Source: Maratus speciosus (lineage: Eukaryota > Arthropoda > Arachnida > Araneae > Salticidae). From it: a stretch of DNA of 64,000 nt. Positions within the stretch are counted from its first letter, which is position 1; the number at the start of each line of letters is the position of its first letter. The stretch covers positions 531,901,073-531,965,072 of the forward strand of contig OZ010786.1 of NCBI GenBank assembly GCA_963932465.1. Direction: 5' to 3'. Positions 21,641-33,185 of this stretch are shown piece after piece. The position numbers were made by a program, and so were the translations under genes. The notes under the pieces are model-generated. The model had not been told where the DNA came from and ran no database searches. It saw only the letters and a list, made by a program, of their open reading frames with translations.

Positions 21641-21790
21641 AGTTTTGTTTTGTAGATGAATACGAAGAAGAAAATAGTACGTCAGCTGGTGCGTTCGAAG
21701 TCAATCCGTACGCTTTACCTGAAGATGAAGGTAAAAATCTAAATTCCGATGAAAGGACAAACTTAATGATCTTCTGAAAAGGTAAGAAAA

Positions 21791-23110
21791 ATGTTTTCAA
21801 TTAGGGGGAGAGGCAACACGTTTGTAGAGCATCGTATCAACACAGGTGATAGTGTTCCTGTTGCTGTACCACTATATCTGATGACTCCTGCTAAGAAAGA
21901 AATTCTTAAAAAGGAAAAAGATAATCTTCTAGCTCAAGGAATTACGGAAGAATGTGAATCGCATTATGCTTCGCCGGTGGTTGTCGTACCAAAGCCGGAT
22001 GGCAGTATAAGATTATGCATAGATTATAGAAAATTAAATGCAGTTACAGTAGCAGATAAATATCCATTACCTCGAATGCACGACATATTACATGAAGCCA
22101 GGCACACTTCTTACATGTCAACTTTAGATCTTTGTTCAGGGTATCACCAAGTTCGAGTCTACCCACCAGATCAAGATAAAACGGCATTTTTCTGCCATTT
22201 TGGAACTTATCGTTTTTTAAAGATGCCTTTTAGACTCAAAAATGCTCCTGCCACGTTTCAAAGATTGATAGATATATTTAGAAGCGGTCTTAAGGATGTC
22301 CTTGCTTTATCGTACCTAGACGACATCATCGTTTTGTCAGAAACGTTTGAGAAACAACTCTCAGATCTCACAGCTGTCTTCGAGAGACTCATTGAACTTA
22401 AGTTAGATGCCAAGCGTGAAAAATGTCATTTCTCTTGTGAGAAAGTAAAATACCTAGGACACAGGATAACCCCAAATGGTCTAGAAGTAGATCCAGACAA
22501 GGTATCTGCAATTAAAGCGATACCTCCACCCAAAAATGTTAAAGAGATACAGTCTTTCCTACAAACCTGTTCTTGGTACCGAACATTTATATCAAATTTT
22601 GCTGATATCTCAAGACCCCTTAGCAATCTTTCGAAAAAGAAAGCAACTTGGAAATGCGGAAAAGAAGAGCAAGTAGCCTTTGAAACTCTAAAACAATGTC
22701 CCATGACATCTCCAGTGCTGAAGCAAGCTGATGGGAACAAGCCATTTTTTCTGAAAACTGACGCTAGTAACTATGCTCCTGGTGCTGTACTTTTACAGGG
22801 TACTTTCAAAGCACTGAGCACCCCATAGAATATGCTAGCCGTCTTCTTACAAGTGCAAAGAGAAATTATTATACTACAGAACGCGAGGCGTTGGCTGTTG
22901 TCTGGTCCTTAGAAAAGTTTCATGGCTGTGTGGAAGGTCAATAAGTGGTTGTAGCAACGGATCACCAACCTTTAAAATGGCTTTTGAGCCTTAAGTCACC
23001 ATCTGGGAGATTAGCCCGTTGGGCACTACAAATACAATCGTTCTTATTGAAAATAGAATATGAACCTGGAAAATATAATGTTGTGGCTGCCATGCTGTCA
23101 CGCCCTGACT
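21791..23110 (+). pseudogene. Reverse transcriptase and RNase H remnant
   Basis: The longest intact frame in the window is 21791-22828. In order it shows SPVVVVPKPDGSIRLCIDYR, LPRMHDI, STLDLCSGYHQ, the fingers/palm block FGTYRF, the catalytic box SYLDDIIVLS (about 22312) and the thumb YLGHRITPNGLEVDP. RNase H begins with FFLKTDASNYAPGAVLLQ (about 22747), then a frameshift near 22800. It continues in another frame as EYASRLLTSAKRNYYTTERE, a stop at about 22942 and VVVATDHQPLKWLL to about 23110. Domain order and motifs are typical of Ty3/gypsy pol. Confidence 0.92.
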
Positions 23111-23199
23111 GCAAATCAATCTGCTTTCTGAGAAACATGCAATTTTGTCAGCATAGACATGCCAACAAGAAGTCCAAAAGATATCAGAGAAGCGTAGTT

Positions 23200-24335
23200 G
23201 AAGATGAAAACCTTAAAAAACATTGTAGATTGTTTTGAAGACGAACAGAAAAAGCAATGATTTGGCCAATTGGTCTTATAGAGGATTCCTGATGAATCAA
23301 GGTGTGCTTTATAGGTATGCTCCCGAATCAGATGCCGAAGAAGCGCAACTGGTCATTACAATACAAAAGAGACAAAATATTTTGAAACTTCATCATGACG
23401 ACCCCTCAATCGGACATTATGGTGAAGCAGGCACTTATCAGAGCTAAGAGATATTATTGGACAGCCATGAGAGCATACATTTCTGAATATGTGAGGAAGT
23501 GCCCAGGGTGCGCCCGTAATAAAGCAACAAATGGGAAACCACCCGGTTTATTACAAACACCTGCTTATGCTCAGCGGATTTAGACCCTCAGCATTGATGT
23601 ATTTGGACTATTGCCACCTAGTAAATATGGACACCGTTGGATTTTTATAGTAGAAGATTGTGTCACTAAATGGGTAGAACTATTTCCCTTAAAATTTGCC
23701 ACTGCACAAGAGTGTGCGACTACTCTGATTGAAGAGATCATCCTTTGTTATGGTATCCCCAGAAGACTCATAAGTGATAACGGCCCTCAGTTTGTGAGAG
23801 CTGTTTTACAACAAGTTTGTTACATTCTTGGAATAGACCAATCATTGACACCTTTGTACCATCCTCAGGCGATTCTGGTAGAACGCAAAAATTGAGATTT
23901 GAAACCACGAATAGCAATCCTTGTTGGTGATGATCACAGTTCCTGGATTGATAAACTTCCCTTTATTAGATTTGCTATGAACGCTGCCAAATCTGATACA
24001 ACATGAAAAACTGCCGCCTACCTGCAATTTGGTCGAGAATTAAGAACAATCGATGATGTGGTAAACGATTTTAGAGCTGTTGTGGAAAATGACAATTTTG
24101 TTCCGGAAATAACCCCATATCTTAAACGTCTTGCAAATATTTCAAAAAGTGTGAAAGAACGTGTTGAAATGAAACAAGATCAGCGGAAGAAATATTACGA
24201 TAAAAATCGCAGACGAGTGTATTTCGGACCTAGTGATAAAGCATTGGTTACCCTGCATTCTGTGAGCAAAGCAAGTAAAAATAAAACGGCAAAATGTATG
24301 CCTAATAGAGATGGGCTGTACGTAGTTTTGACTTA
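23200..24335 (+). pseudogene. Integrase remnant
   Basis: The HHCC zinc-binding part spans two frames: LHHDDPSIGHYGEAGTY at about 23388 and YVRKCPGCARNKA at about 23488. A stop precedes the catalytic core. In the core the first aspartate is in SIDVFGLLPPSKYG (about 23593), the second in ISDNGPQF (about 23770) and the glutamate in LVERKN (about 23875). Two further stops follow (23893 and about 24003). The C-terminal part ends with the GPY/F-type block (FGPSDKALVTLH, RDGLYVV) at about 24230-24330. No chromodomain is seen. In an intact element it would insert the cDNA in the nucleus. Confidence 0.9.
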
Positions 24336-24510
24336 AAAGTCACTGGTGACATATGACATTGCTAGCGTGGACAATCCTACTGAGCGAGTTGGGTCTTACC
24401 ACATTTCGGCCTTGTCACCTTTTCAAGAATCTAAAACTATTCCAGTTGCACACTAGAGGAAAAGAGGTAGACCCAGAAAGCATCCTGTTTCCTCTCCGAG
24501 ACGTATATCA
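24336..24510 (+). other. Tail region after integrase
   Basis: Short coding-like remnant with a basic RKRGRPRKHP block (about 24459), resembling an AT-hook. It probably belongs to the end of pol and is interrupted by stops. There is no room for an envelope gene. Confidence 0.5.
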
Positions 24511-24512
24511 GA

Positions 24513-24527
24513 AACAGAGGGGGAGGA
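24513..24527 (+). promoter_or_regulatory. Polypurine tract
   Basis: AACAGAGGGGGAGGA lies immediately before the TGT that starts the 3' LTR. This is the expected place and composition for plus-strand priming. Confidence 0.8.
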
Positions 24528-24860
24528 TGTAACTCGCGCTACCCGTTTCAAAAAATAGACCCTACCGGCAATCACGTGATCGACTTCCGTGAGATTTGCC
24601 GAAGGAAATATACTGTTAGTTAGTTCTGATACAGCGTCTACTGTAGTTAGTAGTAGTTCTGTTCTGTTTTGAGTTGTGGAAACATGTAGAAAGTTATTCG
24701 CGCTATTATTATTTTGTGTATACGTGTTATGTGCCGTTGTATTTGTGATGTGACATCTTACAAAGATTACATAAAAAATATTTAAAAAACTACCCCGAGA
24801 AGTTGTTATCTTGAAATAGTGTGAAATTTCTGTGTGATTTGAATCTGAGCTAGGCCGACA
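24528..24860 (+). repeat. 3' LTR (copy C)
   Basis: Starts TGTAACTCGCGCTACC after the purine tract and ends GGCCGACA, giving TG...CA ends and about 333 bp. It matches copy A (up to 18345) and copy B. No target duplication can be read because the 5' end is rearranged. Confidence 0.85.
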
Positions 24861-24948
24861 AAACTTTAAAACGCGCAAATTTAATTTTCAATGTTTATGT
24901 TTCTGTCTCATAGAGAATTTAAACAAAATTTCAGTTTTTATGTTCAGC
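24861..24948 (+). repeat. 88-bp segment F, copy 2
   Basis: Matches 18346-18433 almost base for base. It is followed by unrelated sequence (AGGGTATGTAAT). Because an LTR boundary is expected at 24860, F is either original flanking DNA or a non-canonical LTR extension ending TGTTCAGCA. Confidence 0.85.
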
Positions 24949-25526
24949 AGGGTATGTAATTAAACGCAACTGATTGCAAATATTATTTATTCTATTTGAA
25001 ATAAATATGATGGATTTCGAATAAATAAGATTGATTTAAACTCGTAAAAATATTATTGCCAAGTTAAATACAATGCAGCAGCAGTGTGTTTTCATTATAT
25101 GTTAAAATATTTTCGAAATTCTAGACACATACATTTAAGATTGTGACGTTGTGCTCAATAATAAAAAAAAATATTATAATTTACTCTGTTGCTTGTAATA
25201 TTTTGAATTTAAATTTGTTTTAAATTGAGAGAAAGAGGAAAGGTAATCTCTTGCGAGAGACGGGGACCTAATGTCACACTTCCAAAGCAATATATTTCAT
25301 CAAATCTTGAGAATATATATATAGATATACATTAGTAGAGAAAACGTATGCCGTACAATATAACAATAATAATCGATAAATTAATAATAAATGTACACTT
25401 ATTAATATTAATCAAATAATATTCAAAAACATTAAATACAATATAAACAATGCATGATGCATACACATATATGTCGTTTCAATTTATGTTTTCAAATAAA
25501 TGCGAAAAAAATATTATAGATCATCA
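24949..25526. other. AT-rich, no gene seen
   Basis: No supported feature. Contains a short AT-alternating run at about 25310-25330. Confidence 0.4.
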
Positions 25527-25528
25527 TA

Positions 25529-26723
25529 CACTCTCAGAAATGAATACTCAGATTTCACGAAATTTTCTTTGTTTTTGACGAAATGGTTTCCTGGAAAATG
25601 CTCCTAGCGAACATTTCGTCAAATTGATGAAATTAGTTTCTTCACTTGCTTGACGATATAAATTTCGTCAATAGTTTCGTCAAAAGAGGGCTGGTGGCGC
25701 CATCTCTCAAGCAGTTTGGAAGCTCCAGCATTTGACACGGGGAAAGAAAAAAAATCACTTCTCTCTCTTTCCTCGGCGTGATTCGAACTCACGACCTTTC
25801 GTGTGGGAGGTCGCTGCTATTCCAACCTGACTGCTGGGGACTTGAAAGTGTCTGCTTTTAAACTGGTGTAATGAATTCTACTTCGTGTTTATATTTTTAT
25901 AACGTAGATTGCAATTTTATCAGCGCTGCTATATTTTCTGAAAGTTTTAAGAAAGGCTAATTTATTTTTATGGTTTTCTCGTATCAATGAATAATTATAA
26001 TATGGCTTGATTAAATAATTTACAACTGAAATTTTCTTTGATCAATGGATGATTAGAATATGGTCTGGTTAATTTGTTGCTCACAAATAACGAATTGTGA
26101 AGTGCATATTGCGTGAGATTTTATCACTTTGAGTAGGAGGATAAGATTTTAACACTTTACTGTTTATAAAGAGGAGAGGGATCAATTATGTTTATTTTTA
26201 ATTTGATTGAAAACATAATATACTTCTTTAAAAAAAAAAAAAAGATATCCTAGAAGTTTGAAATTTTATTGACCTAATTTTCTTATTGAATGGTTTTGAA
26301 GAACACAGGAAATTTATTCTTTTCGAATTAAAACATAACGAACGACAACATATAAATAATATAATAATAATAATCAGCATTCCTAAAAATACTAACAGCT
26401 AAAAAAATAACTAATGAAGAAACAATAACTTCCTATATTTCAGTATTTTCTGAAAAGCACTAAGTGTTGTTTTAAAATAAATTATTACAGGACTAACATA
26501 AACAAGCAATTATCTGTTTGCTAAAATCGCAGGATTTGAGGAACTGTTTCCTTAAAATGCATTGAGTCTGACCGTGATTGAGGCAAAACTTTCGTCAAAT
26601 ATTTGAGGGTTTGCGTTTCGTTAAAAGTCACGTGATGTTAATAGGAAATGATCGTCAAAAACGACGAAATACAGCTCGAGGATTTCTGAATCGTCAAAAG
26701 GGAGAGTTTTATTTCTGAGAGTG
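25529..26723. mobile_element. Non-autonomous TIR element, about 1.2 kb, TA-flanked
   Basis: The left end reads CACTCTCAGAAATGAATACTC and the reverse complement of the right end reads CACTCTCAGAAATAAAACTC, with TA on both sides. Sub-terminal sequence is rich in GACGAAAT and TTTCGTC motifs on both arms. No transposase is seen. The size, TA and ends would fit a Tc1/mariner-type derivative, but that is inference. It carries a tRNA-like segment and a 57-bp-spaced duplication (ATCAATG.AT.ATTA.AATATGG at 25984 and 26041). Confidence 0.75.
25771..25839 (-). tRNA. tRNA-Val-like segment inside the TIR element
   Basis: On the minus strand it contains a D-arm-like GCAGTCAGGTTGGAATAGC, an anticodon arm GACCT-CCCACAC-GAAAGGTC resembling tRNA-Val(CAC), and a T arm CGTGAGTTCGAATCACG with five paired bases and an intact B box. 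The acceptor stem does not pair and the D arm is weak. It is best read as a tRNA-derived segment, either captured by the transposon or from an inserted SINE. Confidence 0.5.
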
Positions 26724-26725
26724 TA

Positions 26726-28569
26726 TGACCACAGTGATAATTAAGCAGAATTAAAAAAAATAATAATATGAGTGAGATATTTGGAATAAGAGCAACAAAA
26801 TATTTTTGAAATATTATCTAAATAAAATGTTATATATAACTATATATGTTTATTTTGGTAAAGTTATATTAAATAAATTTTTTCCACATATTGTATATGT
26901 AGTTATACTAAATGGAATTCCTTTGTAATACATTTCCAAAACTTAATATTGAACAAAAATACACCCTTTTTACTACTATATTTCATTAAAAACAAGAACA
27001 TTTTCAGTTAATATAAAGTCCAAATTCTTGACAACTATAAAAAGCATTTCTATTCAAAAATTCAAGAAAGCGGAAACGTTTTGAAAAACACAGTTGAACA
27101 AAACTGCAGTTTTTTTAATTCTATTTTTTACATTAAAAAAAATCATTTTCTGACATTTGAATATCTGGGTCTGTGCCAGCATACAATTTCTTATTCTTAC
27201 AGAAAAATACTGAAGTATCTTGTGATATACTGTAAAGTGAATTTCCAAAAATGAGAGTACTTTTCCCAAAGCTTTATATAAAAAAATACCAATAGCCTGT
27301 GATTCAATGCTCCTTAGATGATAATAGGAAAGTGTTTTTAATAAATGAGTATAATTGAATTAATTCCTAAAATTCATAAAGAATCTATTTTTGCATTTTG
27401 AATCATCTACCCTATATACATAAAATCCTAATGAATCGAATTGAAACGAATTTATGTAATGATTCCATGAAACGACTGATTAAACAACTGATTACGTTTC
27501 ACGGCGATTTCTTCTAAAATATGGAATACTTTACACTGAAATTAACACCAAAAATCCGTATTGATCCACAGATCTGAAAACTGGTATTAGAAGTTTAAAG
27601 TTAGAATTAGTTTTCGAAATATTAATTTTTTTCTAATTTTAAATACTTATTTTCTAATGATGGCAACTCAAATTTTAATCATAACAGATATATTTTCTTT
27701 TCATATTTTAGAAAAGATTATTTTAAATTGATTTGGCGACGAGTTTGGCCTCCCTTAAATGTATGCTAAGAAATGCATCAGGTTACTTTTATTCAAAATT
27801 CAATTTGTATTTCATTATCATTTTATTTAATACAAAACTTTCATTTAAAATTGAAACCTTTAAAATAAATGGCTTTTACTTCATGCTTTTTTTAAACGAA
27901 ACGAAAAGAAAAATATTAGACAAAGATGTCATATACGCAACGGGGTACCTAATTGACTCCAAAATGGCGTTATCTTGCCTGACATGGTAACCCGGCTATT
28001 GTTGCTTATTTATTATTAATTTTTTTTTAAATTTATTTTATTTTTATTTACAAAAAATGTTATAAATTATTTTGTTATATAGTTATTAATTATTTTTTTT
28101 ATTTATTGTTATTTCATTTTAAAAATAACAGAAAATAATTTAAAAAGTCATATGTAACAGGTATTTCAAAACGAGGTTTTCGCCAAATTGTCATAAAAAA
28201 AAATCCCACCAAACCCGGTGCGTATGTGACAATGCAACAAATCATGAGATTTAATTTCCACTTCAAAGCAACGTTTTAATGTTATTACTTCTCCCGTCGA
28301 CCAATTTCGCCAAATTATATAAATAGCCAAATTAAACAAATTGACATTTTTTTTAAATAACAAAAGAACAAATAAATTAGTATAACATTAATTAAAATAC
28401 AAATAAAACGTCGAAATAAAAATCACCTGATGGCGTGAACATGTGTAACTTCCTTGAAGTCAAGTGATTGTGACATTTACGATCAACCATTATTGGCATT
28501 TAATCTTATAGTTTGGCGAGAGATTTTTGGTCGATTGGATAACCAAGTAGCACCGTTTTAATTTACCAC
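26726..28569. other. AT-rich stretch, no gene seen
   Basis: No coding region is supported. The frame 27733-27990 begins well but contains only AT-driven hydrophobic and lysine-rich sequence. Phrases such as CAAAATGGC and GCCCGGCTA link 27950-28010 loosely with 28620-28960, suggesting a shared repeat. Confidence 0.4.
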
Positions 28570-28571
28570 TC

Positions 28572-28729
28572 GAAAAAAAAAATGCTAACTGGTAAGTTAA
28601 AAAAAATATATTGGCGAGATTTTTACCCGGCTAACATAAAAGTACCAGGAAAAAAAAATGCTAACTGGCAAGTTAAAAAAAAAAAAAAAATTGGCGAGAT
28701 TTTTGCCCGGCTAATATAAAAGTACCAGG
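28572..28729 (+). repeat. Tandem duplication of about 76 bp
   Basis: AATGCTAACTGG.AAGTTAAAA, TTGGCGAGATTTTT.CCCGG and CTAA.ATAAAAGTACCAGGA occur twice in a row, with anchors at 28582 and 28658. A loose third relative (GGCTAACATTAAAGTACC) lies at about 28929. Confidence 0.8.
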
Positions 28730-29258
28730 AATTCTTTGTGATCATGGCAACTTTTATGTAGTTTTATTCGAAAAAATTATGTTTATTATTTAATCAAAAT
28801 GGAAACATTTCTTATGAAAAGCGAAGGAATCAGCCCGTTGTTTATGGCAGTTACATGACTTGGACTATTGTAATATAAACGAAATAATGGGGATATAATA
28901 ATATTCGGCTACTTATTACACCTGTGGCTGGCTAACATTAAAGTACCAAAATGGCCGCCTGGAATATAAAAAGCGAAGGGATCCGCCTGGAGCTGTTGAT
29001 GATAGTCACATGACTTAGGCTATTATTATAGAGATTGTTCTCAATTTTAAAAACAGCACAATGAATAATATTTCCTAATGATTAAAAATTTATTTTCACG
29101 TGACTATTAAAAACAGAAAAAATAACTTTAAAATTACTATTAAATGAGTACGTGTTAAAGGCAGGAAAATATTGAAAATTATGTCCTGAAAATTGTATTT
29201 ACACGTGGATATTAAAAGGGAAAGGAAACTTTAAAATAATAAATACATTAATATGCGT
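28730..29258. other. Unassigned
   Basis: Two related stretches (AAAAGCGAAGG.ATC.GCC.G...GTTACATGACTT.G) at about 28817 and 28970 indicate a further diverged tandem relation of about 150 bp. No gene seen. Confidence 0.4.
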
Positions 29259-29472
29259 TTAACCCTTTTACGGACAAGGCACTTCTATTCGTAAAATCTT
29301 GAAATCAATGAATGCCACCAGAATTTACAAACAAATTTCGAAATAGAAAAATGCTTTTGTTCACTTACTTAATAAAAGGGAAATTTTCATCTCAATATTC
29401 TGAAACTAATGTGGTATTTAAGAATTAAAATTAAGTGGTCCAAAAATGTACCATCGCCCTTGAAGGCGTTAA
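29259..29472. mobile_element. Candidate TTAA-flanked MITE
   Basis: A 214-bp segment with TTAA at each end. The left end is TTAACCCTTTTACGGACAAG and the reverse complement of the right end is TTAACGCCTTCAAGGGCGAT. The similarity is partial. It resembles the better-supported TTAA elements at 901 and 7226 in size and layout. Confidence 0.5.
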
Positions 29473-30136
29473 AGCAGCAAATTTTAGTAATTGTATTATG
29501 TCAATCGTTTTATAACGCTGTTAAAAAATGCCGAGAGACAAAGACTATGTTTAATTAATTTATTTTATTTTAGCTTCTTTTCAAATATTTAACTGATCTT
29601 CTTTAATCAAAAACGAAAACAACCATTGGATGTCTTAACAGCAACTGATTCTACCTTAATTTTTTCAATCAAAGGGAATTGAATCGAAACCAGTTTACAG
29701 GGAGATCGCTACAGGTTTTTTCAGTATAATTCAATCTTCTCTAATCTTTTTGAAACCGACCAGATTAGCATGCTTTTAGATTCTACAGTATCTGAACGGG
29801 GGTTGGCGAGCGTAGCTTGCAGGGGGCAGAGCTCCCTAGTTTATCATAAATTCCTACGTATAACGCACGCCATCGCTTAACGGGAACCTACTACTTTAGA
29901 TTGTATTTTTTTCTATTTATAGCTATATTCGCCGTATTACGCGCATCTCCTAATTTGTGAGATATGTAACATGAAAATTTAACAAAGAAAATTAAAAAGT
30001 ATAATAACTTGTGGAAACGCAAAGAATATAACTAAATGCGAATTGAGGACATGCGCTTATATGCCAATCATATCTGCTTTAATTTCCTGAAGGCGTTTGT
30101 ATCTGTACTGTAGTTCGTTCAAATAATGACATTTTT
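29473..30136. other. Unassigned, with a Helitron-like end
   Basis: At 29794-29840 an unusual GC-rich stretch includes GGTTGGCGAGCGTAGCTTGC and then the hairpin AGGGGG-CAGAG-CTCCCT ending in CTAGT. A 3' hairpin followed by CTRRT is the hallmark of Helitron ends. No matching 5' end or Rep/helicase was seen. Confidence 0.35.
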
Positions 30137-30240
30137 AGGGTTTCGTTCATCTCACGAAACCCTATTCGTCTCGCTCCTCTGTCTGTCTGTCTGTCTGTCC
30201 GTCTGTCCGTCACAGAGCCCGTTCTCGGAAACTATACATG
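30137..30240 (+). repeat. Ten-bp hairpin followed by a GTCT microsatellite
   Basis: AGGGTTTCGT-TCATCTC-ACGAAACCCT forms a perfect 10-bp stem (30137-30163). It is followed by a short linker and GTCTGTCTGTCTGTCCGTC repeats (30178-30210). This looks like the defined start of a dispersed repeat whose body may continue to about 30700. Confidence 0.6.
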
Positions 30241-31010
30241 TTAGAGACTTGAAATTTTGGGTACTTATAGCTGAACACCTCACATCAAACAACAAATCAT
30301 AAAATTTTGAAAAAGTTGGTAATTAACCGAATTACGGGCTAATTAACTTCTAAAATTAACCAATCCACCTTTTTAACACAAATTCAAACGGACTTTCTCG
30401 AAATCATCCGTGTTTCTCCTAAGGGTTGCCAGTAAAATCAGCCGAATGCACGGTTACTACGGAGGAAATTAAGCCGAAAAATGAAGTGGAGATTTTAAAG
30501 CGAAATCGTATATCAGAAAATATTGATGCGAGAAATTTGTAAATGGGATAGACAGACGCAGAAAAAAATCTCCTTTCATTTGGTATAAAGTTCACATTTC
30601 TGCGATCTGTATAAGTTAAAATATCCACTAAAAATCGATTGATAAAAATTTAATTTCTTTAATTGGAAAGACAAGGAAATAAAAAGATTTCAATTCGGCG
30701 GGAAAGCAGGTAGACATGATGACGCTGCGGTTTTCCATAATAGCATATTTTAATACGAAATTTTAACTTTTTAAATATTAAATTTTTTGATTAAATTTTT
30801 TGGCATCCCGATGTCAAATTTCTCGCTGATTTCATTGATACCCATATCTAAGTCCCATCTTAATTACAAGCTGAAATATTAATTATTGTTTAATTAATCG
30901 GTTTATTCCTATCAAATGCATCGATTAAAATGAAGAGACGCTTATTTAACCACGAATTAACTTAAATTAGGAAATCTACTAATTTTCCTGGGCTTTTTGA
31001 ACAGCGATAT
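30241..31010. other. Unassigned, possibly the body of a dispersed repeat
   Basis: No gene seen. The minus-strand frame 30419-30628 has no recognisable domain. Confidence 0.4.
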
Positions 31011-33185
31011 GAGATAAGTATAACTCATTCATCATCAGAAAGTTTACTTCATACCACTATTTTCTAATAATAATTTCAGGAAATATTTTGAATTATTGGT
31101 TAAGACCGCCACTCAGTCTGTTTGAAACTTTAAGATAGTTTATAACACATAGAAAAAAGTGTAAAAAAGAATGGAGTGTGATATTTCGAGAAGGGGGGGG
31201 AGCTAGAATTATTTTTAAAATCTTAGCGTTTGTTACCGCAGCAAATATTTTAAATTCTTGTTTAAGACCGCCACCATCCCGACCCATCTCATCTATCTAC
31301 GGAAAGATTGCGTAAAGGAGTTTCGTTCAGATATGCTTTTGTTAAGAATAGAGTGCATTCCCTGGTGGTGGAATGTGGAACTAACATAACGTGATTTTGT
31401 TAAAATTAGGAAGTCTAACAAGTCGATCTGTTTGAAACTTTAAGATATTTTATAACACATAAGATAAAGTGTAAGAAAGAATGACACGCGAAATTCCAGG
31501 GAGGGGGGAGAAAGCGCTAGATTTCTATTTACAAAATTAGCGTTTCTGACCGCTTTAGGTGACTTTTTGAGGGAGTCCTGAGATATATGCTACTTATTTA
31601 ATAAAAAATAGTCTAAAGTTTAGTTACCACTATTTCCTAATAGTAATTTCAGCAAATATCTTAATTTCTTATTAAGACCGTCACCACCTCGAGTAACATA
31701 TCTACTTATAGGTTGTTTAACGGAGTTTCCTTCCGATACAGTTTTGTTAAGAATAGAGTGCGCTCCCTGGTGGTGGAATGTGGAACTAACATTTTTGTTA
31801 CACTAGAATTATTTTTAAAATCTTAGCGTTTGTTACCGCAGCAAATATTTTAAATTCTTGTTTAAGACCGCCACCATCCCGACCCATCTATCTACGGAAA
31901 GATTGCGTAAAGGAGTTTCGTTCAGATATGCTTTTGTTAAGAATAGAGTGCGTTCCCTAGTGGTGGAATGTGGAACTAACATAACGCGATTTTGTTAAAA
32001 TTAGGAAGTCTAACAAGTCGATCTGTTTGAAACTTTAAGATATTTTATAACACATCAGATAAAGTGTAAGAAATAATGACATGCGAAATTCCGGGAGAGG
32101 GGGGGGGTGGGGGCGCTAGATTTCTATTTAAAAAATTAGCGTTTCTGACCGCTTTAGGTGACTTCTTGAGGGAGTCCTGATATATATGCTACTTATTTAA
32201 TATAAAATTGTCTAAAGTTTAGTTACCACTATTTCCTAATAGTAATTTCAGCAAATATCTTAATTTCTTATTAAGACCGCCACCACCTCGAGTAACATAT
32301 CTACTTATAGGTTGTTTAACGGAGTTTCCTTCCGATACAGTTTTGTTAAGAATAGAGTGCGCTCCCTGGTGGTGGAATGTGGAACTAACATTTTTGTTAA
32401 AATTAGGAAATATAACAAGGCGATCTGTTTGAAATTTTACGATAGTTTATAACACATTAGAAAAAGTTTATAAAAAATGGCGCGTGAAATTTCGGGAAGG
32501 TGGGGAGAGGGGGAGGGGCAAAATATTTCTTTTTTGTTTCATACCGTTTCAGGTGCGTTTTTGGATGGAGTCCTCAGATATATGCGACTTATACTTATTA
32601 AATATAAATATGTCAAAAGTTAAATTACCACTATTTCCGAATAGTAATTTCAACAATTATCTTAAATTCTTGCTGAAGACCGCCACCCCCTCGAGTAACA
32701 TATCTACTAATGGGTTGTGTAAAGGAGTTTCGTTCAGATACGCTTTTGTTAAGAATACAGTGCGCTCCCTGGTGGTGGAATGTGGAATTAACAGATCGCG
32801 ATTTCATTTAAAGTAGGAAATCTAACAATTCAATCTGTTTTAAACTTTAAGATACTTTATAACACACGATAATAAATTATAAAGAAGAAGGGCGCGTCGC
32901 ATTTCGAGGAGGGTGGGGGTTGAGGGAGGTGCGCGAACAAAATTAGGAAATATAACAGGACGATCTGTTTGAAACTTTAATATGGCTTATAAAACATAAC
33001 ATAAATTTTTAAAATCAGGACGCGTCAAAAATCATGGTGACCATCTGTCCACTCCCCCCAAGGGGGGCACTTTTCTAAATTTGGCAAATACCCGTCATTT
33101 GATATATCGTAGCATTTTGGGGGGGGGGCGAACAAAATTAGGAAATATAACAAGGCGAATATGTTTGAAACTGTAACATAGTTTA
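31011..33185 (+). repeat. Satellite array, about 405-bp unit with 600-bp higher-order period
   Basis: The phrase GTGC..TCCCTGGTGGTGGAATGTGG (or a close variant) occurs at 31351, 31758, 31948, 32358 and 32760, and AAGACCGCCACC recurs in step. Spacings alternate between about 407, 190, 410 and 402. 31202-31800 and 31802-32400 are near-identical 600-bp blocks, each made of a full and a partial unit. Units also share CTGTTTGAAACTTTAAGATA and TTATAACACAT, followed by G-runs of 7-9. Anchors of that phrase continue to 33160. No coding frame is shared. Confidence 0.85.

Larger units (their letters stand above)
17990..24948 (+). mobile_element. Ty3/gypsy-type LTR retroelement, degenerate, with composite 5' end
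   Basis: The order is LTR-like sequence, extra 88-bp segment, second partial LTR, primer-binding-like site, long leader, gag, protease, reverse transcriptase, RNase H, integrase, polypurine tract, 3' LTR and a second copy of the 88-bp segment. The pol domain order (integrase last) is that of the Ty3/gypsy group. No envelope-like frame is seen between integrase and the 3' LTR. Every coding domain carries stops or frameshifts, so this is a fossil copy. The element's own 3' end is probably 24860. Confidence 0.9.

Noticed and set aside
22426..22740. Minus-strand frame of 104 codons
   Set aside because: Shadow of the reverse transcriptase frame on the plus strand.
24336..24527. Envelope gene between integrase and the 3' LTR
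   Set aside because: Under 200 bases are available and only a short basic pol-like tail is seen.
27733..27990. 85-codon frame
   Set aside because: AT-driven composition and no motif.
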